14,534 bases of DNA from XN24 sp964413755. Its GTDB lineage: Bacteria > Pseudomonadota > Gammaproteobacteria > Steroidobacterales > XN24. Below, piece after piece: positions 1 to 9,031 of this stretch. Where the stretch lies: contig CAYPTW010000065.1 of NCBI GenBank assembly GCA_964413755.1, positions 1 to 14,534 on the forward strand, read 5' to 3'. Position 1 is the first letter of the stretch, and each line of letters starts with the position of its first letter. A program made the position numbers and the translations under genes. The notes beneath the pieces were generated by a model. That model was not told the origin of the DNA. It saw nothing but the letters and a program-made list of their open reading frames with translations, and searched no databases.

Positions 1-72
1 CTGCAGCGCGAGCATCCCGACGCCCTGCCCCGTTTCCGCATCGCCGACGCGCCCGCGCCCGTCCAGGAATAG
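1..72 (+). CDS. C-terminal fragment of an unidentified gene
   Basis: Frame 1 is open from the window edge to a TAG at 70-72 and gives 23 residues ending ...RIADAPAPVQE. The codons are GC-rich at the third position, as in the neighbouring real genes, which supports coding. The fragment is too short to assign to a family. It lies on the same strand as the ATPase operon but 129 nt upstream of it, so it is probably a separate unit. The frame could also be open by chance. Confidence 0.4.
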   Translation: MQREHPDALPRFRIADAPAPVQE

Positions 73-131
73 CCTCCCACATACCCCGGGGCCGGGTCCC
101 TGCGGGCGCCGGTTCCTGCGGTAGTTCCGTA

Positions 132-159
132 TTCAGTCCTGCTGCAGTGCAGTCATACT
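132..159 (+). promoter_or_regulatory. Weak candidate sigma70 promoter for the ATPase operon
   Basis: A TTCAGT box (132-137) and a CATACT box (154-159) are separated by 16 bp, about 42 nt before the first ATG of the operon. Both boxes match the consensus only partly. It is proposed because this 129-nt intergenic stretch (73-201) is the only sizeable non-coding space before the nine-gene operon and is locally less GC-rich. Nothing else recognisable was seen in the stretch. Confidence 0.2.
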
Positions 160-201
160 TGTCAGTGGCGTCACCCACCCACAAGGACAGGGGGACCGGG
201 C

Positions 202-549
202 ATGTCCGAACGCACCCGCCCGACCAGTTCCGACGCCGCCGCCGCGATCGACGAGGTACTTCTCGCGGAGTCGGCAACACGGCAAGCCATGGAGGCCTGC
301 CGCCAGGAGGCCGAGGGAATTCTCGAGGCCGCCCGGGAAGATGCGCGCCGCATCACCCGCAACGCGAACCAGCGCGTCAGCAAGCTGCACGCCAATTGTG
401 ACGTCCTCGCGCGGCAACGCATCGAGGCTATCCGTGCGCGCGCCCACCAGGACGCGGTCCGCACCGAGCTGAATGCTGCCGATCGGGAGATGCTCAAGCA
501 GGCGGTAACGCGCCTCGCTGCACGACTCACCCGGCCGGCCGATGGCTGA
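202..549 (+). CDS. V/A-type ATPase peripheral stalk subunit, G/H-like
   Basis: A 115-residue protein opening a V/A-type ATPase operon. Residues about 10-65 are a charged, alanine-rich helix with no proline or glycine breaks expected of a coiled coil, including an EAEGILEAAREDARRI stretch. This is the composition and length of the G/H peripheral stalk subunits that pair with subunit E to hold the catalytic head against subunit I. No catalytic motif is visible. ATG 202 is preceded by a purine-rich ribosome site (AGGGGGA, 189-195) six bases upstream. The stop overlaps the next start by 8 nt, suggesting translational coupling. The assignment rests on position, size and helix character, since G/H subunits have little sequence identity to compare. 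A subunit E-like second copy is the main alternative. Confidence 0.7.
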   Translation: MSERTRPTSSDAAAAIDEVLLAESATRQAMEACRQEAEGILEAAREDARRITRNANQRVSKLHANCDVLARQRIEAIRARAHQDAVRTELNAADREMLKQAVTRLAARLTRPADG

Positions 550-1327
550 GGACGCGCGCCTCGCCTACCTGCAGGCCCGCCTGCAGGCCCGCCACGGCGA
601 CCGCCCGGCGCCCGACGACTGGCGCGTGGCCGAGGCCAGCGCCGACCTGGCGCATTTCCTCGAGGCGGTGCGGCGCACGGCGCTGAAGCGCTGGATCGGC
701 GACATCAACCCGGACGTGGCGCCGGACGCCATGGAGCGCCACTTCCGCGCCGCCTGGCGTGCAGCCGTGGACGAGGTCGCAGCGTGGGCGCCGCAGGACT
801 GGCGCGATGCCGTGACCTGGTTGCGCTGGCTGCCGGACCTGCCTGCCGTCGAGCACCTGCTGCGCGGCGGGAAGATCCCGCCGTGGATGCGTGCCGACCC
901 GGTGCTCAAGGAAGTCGCTTTCGAGGACCCGCAGCGCCGCCTCGAGGCCTTCGGCGAACAGCCGCTGGCGCCGCTGGTAGACCCGGAGCTCGATGCGGAT
1001 GCGCCCGGGGTGGCGCAATGCTGGACGGCCGAGTGGCGCCGCCGCCTGCCCCGCAGCGCGCAGGCCCAACGCGATGAGCTCGGCGCCCTGCTGGAAAAGG
1101 TACAAGCTCACCTCGAGGCGATGCGCGCCGGCGCGGAGCCGGACGGGCGCGCGCTGCGCAACACCCTGGCTGCGGACCTGGCGCGCCGCTTCCGCAAGGG
1201 CGCCGGGACCGTCACGGCGCTGTTCTCGCACCTGCTGCTGGACGGGCTCGAGCTGGAGCGCGTGCGCGCCGGCGTGATGGCGCGCCGGCTGCTGCCGGAA
1301 CGCCCGGAGGGTCGCTCATGGGCATGA
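542..1327 (+). CDS. V/A-type ATPase subunit C/d (AC39-like), short form
   Basis: 261 residues, all predicted helical and soluble. The opening ARLAYLQARLQARHG resembles the start of V0D/AC39 family proteins, which form the socket joining the central stalk (D, F) to the membrane c-ring. The rest is rich in Trp, Leu and Arg (for example residues about 80-98, with several Trp) and lacks transmembrane segments. It is shorter than the roughly 330-350 residues usual for AC39 proteins, so one of the repeated helical domains is probably reduced. No clear ribosome site precedes ATG 542, and translation probably depends on the 8-nt overlap with the upstream stalk gene. It overlaps subunit I by 10 nt at its 3' end. 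The placement between the stalk gene and subunit I supports the call. Family recognition is moderate, and the operon context carries most of the weight. Confidence 0.7.
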   Translation: MAEDARLAYLQARLQARHGDRPAPDDWRVAEASADLAHFLEAVRRTALKRWIGDINPDVAPDAMERHFRAAWRAAVDEVAAWAPQDWRDAVTWLRWLPDLPAVEHLLRGGKIPPWMRADPVLKEVAFEDPQRRLEAFGEQPLAPLVDPELDADAPGVAQCWTAEWRRRLPRSAQAQRDELGALLEKVQAHLEAMRAGAEPDGRALRNTLAADLARRFRKGAGTVTALFSHLLLDGLELERVRAGVMARRLLPERPEGRSWA

Positions 1328-3165
1328 GGCCGCAGGCGGCACGCTGGTTCGAGCTGCTCACGCCGCGCGAGGAGCTGACCAAGGCGCTGGAATGCCTGGC
1401 CGAGACCCGTGCGGTGGAATTGCAGACCCACAGCCAGCCCGAGCACGCCCTGGAACTCCCCGGGCTGCCGCAGGCGCTGGAGGAATTCGGCGAGTACAAC
1501 CGGCGCTACGGCACCTGGTGGCCGCAGGGCGAAGTGCCGCCGGTGGAGGAAGCGCTGGAACCGGTCAGCGCCATGCACGACGCGCTCGAGCGCTTGCAGG
1601 CCTGGGCGCACGAGGCCGAGCCGCTGATCGCCGAGGGCGAGCGCCTGGAAATCGAGTCGCGCCAGCTGGCGGAACTGCTCGAGGCCCTGGCCGCATCCGG
1701 CAGCGACCTGCCCGACCTGCACCGCCTCGCCGAGGCCGGGCCGGTACTGGGCGCACGCTTCTACCGCCTGCCGCCCAAGGCCGTGCCGCGCGCGCTGCCG
1801 CCGTCGGTGATCACCGAGTTCTTCCTCGGCGCCGACGAGGCGCCGCACCTGCTCGCCGTCGGCCCGCTGGCGCAGCTCGAGGCGCTGGACCGCCAGATGC
1901 AGGCGCTGAAGGCGCGCCGCGTGCACCTGCCCGAATGGCTGCCCGCCGATGCGGCCACGGCGCGCCACGCCGTGGAGGAACGCCGCGCCAGGGTGGTCGA
2001 GCACCGCGACGAGGTGCGCAGCGAGCTGGAGGCGCTGGAGGAGAAGCACGCGCTCAGGCGCGCCATCGGCACCATGGCCCTGATGGAGTGGTTTGCCGGG
2101 CATGCGCCGAGCCTGCCGGTGACCGACCACTTCGCCTGGGTCACGGGCTGGACCAGCGACCTGGACGGCCACGAGATCAACCAGGCGCTGGACCGCGGCA
2201 AGGTGCAGCACCTGCTGCGCTACAAGGAAGCACCCGAAGGCATCGCCTGCCCGGTGGTGATGCACAACCCGCGCTGGGTGAAGCCCTTCGAGCTGTTCCC
2301 TTCCCTGCTCGGCACGCCCGGCTCCACCGAGGCCGACCCGAGCCGCATCGTGGCGCTGGTGGCGCCGCTGATGTTCGGCTTCATGTTCGGCGACGTGGGC
2401 CAGGGCGCGGTGCTGCTCGGCCTCGGGCTGTGGTTGCGGAAGCGCGTGCCGCTGTTCAGCATCCTGGTGCCCTACGGCGCCATGGCGATGGTGTTCGGTT
2501 TCCTCTTCGGCAGCATCTTCTCCGACGAACACCTCATCCCCGCGCTGTGGATGCACCCCATCGAGCATCCGCAGGAGATGATGGTCATCGCGCTGATCTT
2601 CGGCGTGTGCATCCTCACCCTCGGCCTGCTGCTGGACGCGCTCGGCGCGTTCTGGCGCCGCCTGTTCGGCTACTGGCTGGCCACGCGCGCCGGCATCCTG
2701 GTCGCCTACCTGGGTATCGTCGGGTCGTTCATCAACCCCGAGCTGCTGCTGTTCACCTGGATCGGCTTCACCTGGTTCGTGCTCGGCACCGCGCTCACCT
2801 CGCACCACAACAAGCTGCTGGAGATTCCCAAGGCGCTCGGCGAGCTGGTCGAGGGCATGCTGCAGCTGCTGGTGAACACCGTGTCCTTCGTGCGCGTCGG
2901 CGCCTTCGCCCTCGCGCATGCGGGCCTGTCCGCCGCCATCATGGGCATGGCGGACGCCACCGGCGGCGGCATCGGCTGGCTGCTGGTGATGATCCTCGGC
3001 AACGCGCTGGTGATCGCGCTCGAGGGCCTCATCGTCGGCATCCAGACCACGCGCCTGCTGCTGTTCGAATTCTTCATCCGTTTCCTTACCGCCGAGGGCC
3101 GCCAGCTCAAGCCGCTGACCGGTCCAGGCTCCGCCATCCGACCGACCGGAAGGAGTTCCTCATGA
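1318..3165 (+). CDS. atpI: V/A-type ATPase membrane subunit I (a subunit)
   Basis: A 615-residue stator membrane subunit that carries the ion half-channels beside the c-ring. The N-terminal half (about 1-340) is hydrophilic and helical, with coiled-coil arms near 80-120 and 185-250 that would bind the peripheral stalks. The C-terminal half has about seven or eight membrane segments. Conserved features visible are the FGFMFGDVGQG loop (353-363), the SFVRVGAFALAHAGLS helix with the key arginine R526 facing the c-ring carboxylate, and the EGLIVGIQTTRL helix (569-580) with a second arginine R579. It is slightly short for the family (usually about 640-680). ATG 1318 has GGAGG about seven bases upstream; ATG 1324 is possible but too close. 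The stop overlaps the subunit K start (ATGA). Confidence 0.95.
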   Translation: MGMRPQAARWFELLTPREELTKALECLAETRAVELQTHSQPEHALELPGLPQALEEFGEYNRRYGTWWPQGEVPPVEEALEPVSAMHDALERLQAWAHEAEPLIAEGERLEIESRQLAELLEALAASGSDLPDLHRLAEAGPVLGARFYRLPPKAVPRALPPSVITEFFLGADEAPHLLAVGPLAQLEALDRQMQALKARRVHLPEWLPADAATARHAVEERRARVVEHRDEVRSELEALEEKHALRRAIGTMALMEWFAGHAPSLPVTDHFAWVTGWTSDLDGHEINQALDRGKVQHLLRYKEAPEGIACPVVMHNPRWVKPFELFPSLLGTPGSTEADPSRIVALVAPLMFGFMFGDVGQGAVLLGLGLWLRKRVPLFSILVPYGAMAMVFGFLFGSIFSDEHLIPALWMHPIEHPQEMMVIALIFGVCILTLGLLLDALGAFWRRLFGYWLATRAGILVAYLGIVGSFINPELLLFTWIGFTWFVLGTALTSHHNKLLEIPKALGELVEGMLQLLVNTVSFVRVGAFALAHAGLSAAIMGMADATGGGIGWLLVMILGNALVIALEGLIVGIQTTRLLLFEFFIRFLTAEGRQLKPLTGPGSAIRPTGRSSS

Positions 3166-3530
3166 AACTCGGGATGTATCTCGTCATGGCCATGACGGCC
3201 ATCGTTGTGGGCCTGGTGGCCACCGCCACCTACCTCTTCGTCACCTCCGGCATGGCCGGCGCACAGGAAGCCGGCGGCGCGGCCATGGTCATCGATCCCG
3301 AGATCATGACCTGGGGCTTCATCTCCGCCGCCGCCTCCGCCGGCCTCTCCGCCGCCGCCGCGGGCTACGCCGTGGCGCAGGTGGGCAGCGCCGCCGTCGG
3401 CGCGCTGGCCGAAAAGCCGGAGCTGATGGGCCGCGTGCTGGTCATGGTCGGCCTCGCCGAGGGCGTGGCCATCTACGGCCTGATCGTCGCCATCCTGATC
3501 CTGGGCAAGATCCCGGGCCTGGCGGGCTGA
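3162..3530 (+). CDS. atpK: V/A-type ATPase c-ring subunit K (c subunit)
   Basis: A 122-residue proteolipid forming the rotating membrane ring. It has three hydrophobic segments: about 5-28, 50-82 and 91-115. The last two form the canonical hairpin, with the glycine/alanine-rich helix AAGYAVAQVGSAAVGALAEKP and the partner helix GLAEGVAIYGLIVAIL, in which E100 is the ion-binding carboxylate. The polar residues that coordinate sodium in Na+-type rings (Thr/Gln just after the Glu) are replaced by Gly-Val-Ala, so proton coupling is more likely (inference). The first segment is followed by AGAQEA, which looks like a cleavable signal or an extra helix. ATG 3162 is set by AGGAG (3151-3155) six bases upstream and a 4-nt overlap with subunit I. 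The same frame stays open far upstream, but that extension only shadows subunit I. Confidence 0.93.
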   Translation: MKLGMYLVMAMTAIVVGLVATATYLFVTSGMAGAQEAGGAAMVIDPEIMTWGFISAAASAGLSAAAAGYAVAQVGSAAVGALAEKPELMGRVLVMVGLAEGVAIYGLIVAILILGKIPGLAG

Positions 3531-3554
3531 GGCGCCCGGTGGCGAAGCACTGAC

Positions 3555-3851
3555 ATGGCGCAACCCATCCTCATCGGCGACCGGCTCACCGCGGCGGGCT
3601 TCCGCCTCGCGGGGGTGCGCCCGCTGGTGACGGAGCCCGCCGACGCGGGGCCGGTGCTGCGCGAAGCGCTGGCGCTGGGCGGGCCGGTGATGATCACCGC
3701 GGCGCTGGCGGCACACGTGCCGGCGGCGCAGCTGGAGAAAGCCATCCTGGCGGCCGACCCGCCGGTGGCGGTGATCCCGGATATCGCACGCGCCAAGGAA
3801 CCGGCCGACATGCGCGCCGCGGTACGGCGCGCGCTGGGAGTCGAGGCATGA
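3555..3851 (+). CDS. atpF: V/A-type ATPase central stalk subunit F
   Basis: 98 residues, the usual length for the small Rossmann-like F subunit that binds subunit D on the rotor shaft and modulates ATPase activity. The opening, with IGDRLTAAGFRLAGV at residues 6-20, is the typical F-subunit start. It is followed by a repeated beta/alpha pattern with VMITAAL and VAVIPDI strands and a C-terminal helix. The gene follows subunit K after a 24-nt gap and overlaps subunit E by 4 nt (ATGA). The ribosome site is weak: only a GGTGG-like stretch about twelve bases upstream. Confidence 0.9.
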   Translation: MAQPILIGDRLTAAGFRLAGVRPLVTEPADAGPVLREALALGGPVMITAALAAHVPAAQLEKAILAADPPVAVIPDIARAKEPADMRAAVRRALGVEA

Positions 3852-4476
3852 AAGAGAGCGAAGGCGGCATCGTCCACGCGCAGGCCGAGGCGCTCAAGGA
3901 GCTGCTCGAGCAGTCGCGCGAGTCGCAATGCCGCGAGCTGCGCGAACGGGCCGAGCTGCAGGCGCGCGAGACCACGCAACGGGCGCGCCGCCAGGCGCGC
4001 GAGCGGGTCAGCAAGGCGGCGCACGAGGAACGCGCGCGGCTCGAGCGCGAGGTGCGCATGGTGGAAGCCGAGATCGAGACCGAGCAGCGCCGGCGCGAAC
4101 GCGAGCGCGACCTGGCCCTCATTGCGGCCGGGCGCGGGGCGCTGCGCGAAGCACTGGAGGCGCGCTGGCAGGACCGCGAGCAGCGCCTGCAGTGGGCCGC
4201 TGCAATGATGCAGGAAGCACGGGAAGTCCTGTTCGGCCGCGAGTGGACGCTGGAGCACCCGGCGGACTGGGCCGGCGAGGAGCGCGACGCGGCCATCGCC
4301 TATGCGCGCGAGAAGTGCGGCGCCGAGGTCAGCGCCACGCCGGCGCCCGACCTGGCGCACGGCCTGCGCATCCGCTGCAAGGGCGCGCTGGTGGACATGA
4401 GCGTGGCGGGACTCACGGCCCACGGCCGCACCATCGAGGGCGCCCTGCTGGCCGAGATCGGCAAGGGAGAAGAATC

Positions 4477-4480
<4 letters not shown>
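3848..4480 (+). CDS. atpE: V/A-type ATPase peripheral stalk subunit E
   Basis: A 210-residue peripheral stalk protein. Residues about 10-110 are a long, highly charged Arg/Glu/Ala helix with no proline, predicted coiled coil, which pairs with the G/H-like helix. The C-terminal part (about 115-210) is a globular domain with mixed strands, including GLRIRCKGALVDMSVAGL, as in E subunits that attach to the top of the A3B3 head. Length matches the family (about 185-230). ATG 3848 follows GGGAG (3836-3840) by seven bases and overlaps subunit F by 4 nt. The stop overlaps the subunit A start by 4 nt. The arginine content is high even for an E subunit, as expected for this GC content. Confidence 0.88.
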
Positions 4481-6220
<1,740 letters not shown>

Positions 6221-6231
<11 letters not shown>

Positions 6232-7839
6232 CGTGACACTGTCCGGCGCCGCCCATCGCCTCGAGGGCCCGCTGCTGTTTGCGCGGCGCGAGGCGGACGT
6301 GGCGTTGAACGACGCCGTGGAAGTCATCGGCGACGACGGCTCGGCGCGCGTCGGGCGCGTCTCCGCGGTGGACGACGACAACATGGTGATCGAGGTGCTG
6401 GAGTCCACCACCGGGCTCGGCCTCGACGCCACGCGCATCCGCATCCTGCACCGGCCGCTGGAAATGGCGGTGGGCCCGAACCTGCTCGGGCGCGTGTTCA
6501 ACAGCGTCGGCCTGCCCATCGACGGCGGCCCGCCGGTNNNNNNNNNNNNNNNNNNNNNNNNNNNNNNNNNNNNNNNNNNNNNNNNNNNNNNNNNNNNNNN
6601 NNNNNNNNNNNNNNNNNNNNNNNNNNNNNNNNNNNNNTGCTCGGGCGCGTGTTCAACAGCGTCGGCCTGCCCATCGACGGCGGCCCGCCGGTACCGGCGG
6701 CGCAGATGATGCGCATCGACGGGCTGGCCATCAACCCGGCCGCGCGCGACCTGCCGCGCGACTTCATCGAGACCTCGATCTCCACCATCGATCTCATGAA
6801 CAGCCTGGTGCGCGGGCAGAAGCTGCCGCTGTTCTCCTGCGGCGGCCTGCCGCACGACCGCCTCGCCACGCAGATCGCCCAGCGCGCGCGCCTGCGCGAC
6901 GCCGAGGCCGGCGAGTTCTGCGTGGTGTTCGTCGGCATCGGCGTGCCCTACGACATCGCGGCGAACTTCACCCGCGCCATGGAAGAGTCCGGCGCACTGG
7001 CGCACACGGTGATGTTCCTCAATCACGCCGACGAACCGTCCACGCAGCGGCTCCTGACGCCGCGCTTTGCCTTGACCGCCGCCGAGTACCTCGCCTTCGT
7101 CGAGGGACGCCACGTGCTGGTGGTGATGACCGACATGACCAACTATTGCGAGGCGCTGCGCGAGGTCTCGGCGAGCCACGGCGAGATCCCCAGCAGGAAG
7201 GGCTACCCGGGCTACATGTATTCCGACCTGGCGACGATCTTCGAGCGCGCCGGCTGCATCCGCGGGCTGCAGGGCACGCTGACGCAGCTGCCGATCCTGA
7301 CCATGCCCGGCGACGATATCGGGCATCCCATCCCGGACCTGACCGGCTACATCACCGAGGGCCAGATCGTGCTGGGCCGCGAGCTGGACCGCAAGGGCGT
7401 GTTCCCGCCGGTCGAGGTGTTGCCGAGCCTGTCGCGCCTGATGGACGCCGGCACCGGCAAGGGCTACACCCACGCCGACCATCCCGCCCTCGCCCACCAG
7501 CTGTTCGCCAGTTACGCGCGCGCCAACCGGGTGCGGGTGCTGGCCTCGGTGATGGGCGTCGAGGGCCTGCCGGAGAACGACCGCAAGTTCCTCGAGTTCG
7601 GCGACGCTTTCGAGGAGCGCTTCGTGGCGCAGGACGGGCCGCGCACCCTCGAGGAAAGCATGGCGCTGGGCTGGGAGCTGCTGCGCGGGCTGCCGCCGGG
7701 CGAGCTGACGCGCCTGTCCAGCGCGCAGCTGGCGAAGTACATCGAGACGGAGGAAGCAGCCGCGCAGAGCACGGAACACGGCGCGGACGCGGAGGAAGAG
7801 CTCGCAGTCGCCGCCGGCGAAGAAGGTTCGGGGTACTAG
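6221..7839 (+). CDS. atpB: V/A-type ATPase regulatory subunit B, split by an assembly gap
   Basis: The non-catalytic B subunit, which alternates with A in the head. It reads from ATG 6221 (AGGAGG at 6209-6214, 6 nt upstream; 11-nt overlap with A) into a run of 100 Ns at 6538. After the Ns it resumes in another frame to TAG 7839. The 55 bp before and after the Ns are identical. Deleting the Ns and one copy removes 155 nt and leaves 1,464 nt, exactly 488 codons including the stop. The joined protein (487 residues) runs smoothly through LGRVFNSVGLPIDGGPP and PAAQMMRIDGLAINP as family members do. The degenerate P-loop SCGGLPHD (about 154-161), typical of B, is present. An acidic tail of about 30 residues follows the family's usual end. 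The gene is almost certainly intact in the genome. Confidence 0.95.
6483..6537 (+). repeat. 55-bp direct repeat, left copy (assembly overlap)
   Basis: Identical to 6638-6692. It ends exactly where the N run begins and codes for LGRVFNSVGLPIDGGPP in subunit B. Perfect identity ending precisely at both gap edges points to two contig ends sharing a k-mer overlap rather than to a biological repeat. Confidence 0.9.
6538..6637. other. Scaffold gap of 100 Ns
   Basis: Exactly 100 unknown bases, a conventional placeholder length, lying inside subunit B between two copies of the same 55 bp. The coding frame is conserved only if the Ns and one copy are removed, so the gap probably represents no missing sequence. 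Confidence 0.97.
6638..6692 (+). repeat. 55-bp direct repeat, right copy (assembly overlap)
   Basis: Starts immediately after the N run and matches 6483-6537 base for base. After it, unique sequence continues with the next residues expected for subunit B (PAAQMMRIDG). Confidence 0.9.
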
Positions 7840-7859
7840 CGTGAACAGGCGCGCCTGAC

Positions 7860-8477
7860 ATGCCCGAAGCCGGCCTCAGCCCCAGCCGCAGCGCCTTCCT
7901 CGAGCTGAAGGAAGAGCGCCAGCTGGTGCGCGAGGGTTTCGAGTTTCTCGACGAGAAGCGCGTCATCCTGGCGCAGGAAATGCTGCGCCGCCTGAAGGCA
8001 TGGAAAGCGGCGCGGGAACGCTACGACGCACTGCATGAAGAGGCCGCCGCAGCACTGGCCCGCGCGGTGGGCCGGCACGGCCTGGACGGCCTCGGCGTGT
8101 ACCCGGTGGTGCGCATGGAGAACGCCGCGCTGCCGCTCAAGGAGACGCGCTTTCTCGGCGTGAACCTGCTGGACGGGGAGTTCGATGCCGGCTGGGGAGA
8201 GAAAGAGGTCCGGCCGCCGCCGGCCGTCAACCCGAGCCCCGAGGCCGAGCGCTGCCGCGAAGCGTTCGCGGCGCTGGTGCCGCTGGGCTTCGAGCTGGCG
8301 GTGATGCGCGCCAGCCTGGAGCGGCTGGTGCGCGAGTACATCCGCACCGAGCGGCGCGCGCGGGCGCTGGAGAACGTGGTGCTGCCGGAGATCGAGCATT
8401 CGCTCAGGTTCATGGACGAGCAGCTCGAGGCCATGGACCAGGAAGAGGCCATCCGGGTGCGCAACGCCGGGCACTGA
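7860..8477 (+). CDS. atpD: V/A-type ATPase central stalk subunit D
   Basis: A 205-residue rotor shaft subunit, the normal length (about 200-215). The N-terminal SPSRSAFLELKEERQLVREGFEFLDEKR region and the C-terminal ENVVLPEIEHSLRFMDEQLE region are the two halves of the antiparallel coiled coil that runs through the A3B3 head. The middle (about 70-140) is the globular part that contacts subunit F. The gene is last in the operon, 20 nt after subunit B, with only a weak GAACAGG ribosome site. No strong terminator (stem followed by a T run) was found in the 86 nt after the stop, so read-through into the following lipoprotein gene is possible. Confidence 0.95.
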   Translation: MPEAGLSPSRSAFLELKEERQLVREGFEFLDEKRVILAQEMLRRLKAWKAARERYDALHEEAAAALARAVGRHGLDGLGVYPVVRMENAALPLKETRFLGVNLLDGEFDAGWGEKEVRPPPAVNPSPEAERCREAFAALVPLGFELAVMRASLERLVREYIRTERRARALENVVLPEIEHSLRFMDEQLEAMDQEEAIRVRNAGH

Positions 8478-8525
8478 GCTGCTGCGCGCGCCCTGCAGCG
8501 CAACATTGCCGCGCCCCACCCCGCT

Positions 8526-8554
8526 TCAGGTAAGCTAGGCGACTCTGGATATTG
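8526..8554 (+). promoter_or_regulatory. Weak candidate promoter before the lipoprotein gene
   Basis: TTCAGG (about 8525-8530) and GATATT (8548-8553) are separated by about 17 bp, just before the GGAG ribosome site of the lipoprotein gene. The -10 box matches 4 of 6 consensus bases and the -35 box about 3 of 6. It is so close to the start codon that the leader would be very short, which makes it doubtful. Confidence 0.15.
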
Positions 8555-8563
8555 GAGCGCGCC

Positions 8564-9031
8564 ATGAGCAAGCCCTTACTCGCCCTTGTCGCCAGCACAG
8601 CCCTTGCCGGCTGCGGCACGGTGATCGATTTCGGCCCGGAGCCCGGGACCATCGGCGACGAAAGCTACCTGCAGTACCAGCCAGAGCTGCATGGCCCGAA
8701 CGCGCCGCCGCGCGAGGCGCCGCGCGACGCCATCAAGATCGGCGAGAGCGACGATTCACCGGTACCGGCCGAGCCTGCCGCAGCCGCGGCTGCAACCGGC
8801 GTGTCTGCGCCCGCCCCGGTGCAGGCGGCCCCGGTACTGCCGCCGCCCCCGCCGGCGCCGGCTGTCCCGGCCGCGCCGACCTCCGAGGCCCTGTTCAACG
8901 ACGCCATCCGGCGTGCAGTGGAAACCGGCGACATCGATCGGGCGCTGAAGCTGCTCGAGGAAGCGGAGCGGCTCGGCTCGCCGAGTGCACGGCCGACCTT
9001 TATCGAGGCGATCCAGTCCCGAGGTAACTGA
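8564..9031 (+). CDS. Putative lipoprotein with proline-rich linker
   Basis: 155 residues. Residues 1-17 are a lipoprotein signal: MSKP, a hydrophobic core, then the lipobox LAGC with Cys17 as the predicted lipidated residue. Next comes an acidic, low-complexity region, then an Ala/Pro linker (about 66-106, with six prolines in a row near 93-98), as used to span the periplasm. The last 45 residues form a helical pair (SEALFNDAIRRAVETGDIDRA..LLEEAERLG) that looks like a single TPR-type repeat. ATG 8564 is chosen over the in-frame TTG 8552 because GGAG (8554-8557) sits six bases before it and the signal peptide starts naturally there. The 3' end overlaps the convergent acyltransferase gene by 32 bp. 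Function is unknown; a TPR-like tail suggests protein binding at the envelope. Confidence 0.8.
   Translation: MSKPLLALVASTALAGCGTVIDFGPEPGTIGDESYLQYQPELHGPNAPPREAPRDAIKIGESDDSPVPAEPAAAAAATGVSAPAPVQAAPVLPPPPPAPAVPAAPTSEALFNDAIRRAVETGDIDRALKLLEEAERLGSPSARPTFIEAIQSRGN

Noticed and set aside
1108..2919. 603-codon minus-strand open frame opposite subunit I
   Set aside because: It has shadow-type composition and no domain, whereas the plus strand has a clear family match with conserved arginines and ribosome sites.
1392..3161. Long plus-strand frame upstream of and in frame with subunit K
   Set aside because: It reads as Arg/Ala/Pro-rich nonsense inside subunit I. The real gene starts at ATG 3162 with its own ribosome site.
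3928..4476. In-frame upstream extension of subunit A
   Set aside because: It overlaps subunit E in another frame. The family N-terminus and the GGGAG site fix the start at 4477.
6483..6692. Biological direct repeat such as a target-site duplication around an inserted element
   Set aside because: The copies are too long for a usual target duplication, they end exactly at the N run, and the protein family needs no insertion there.
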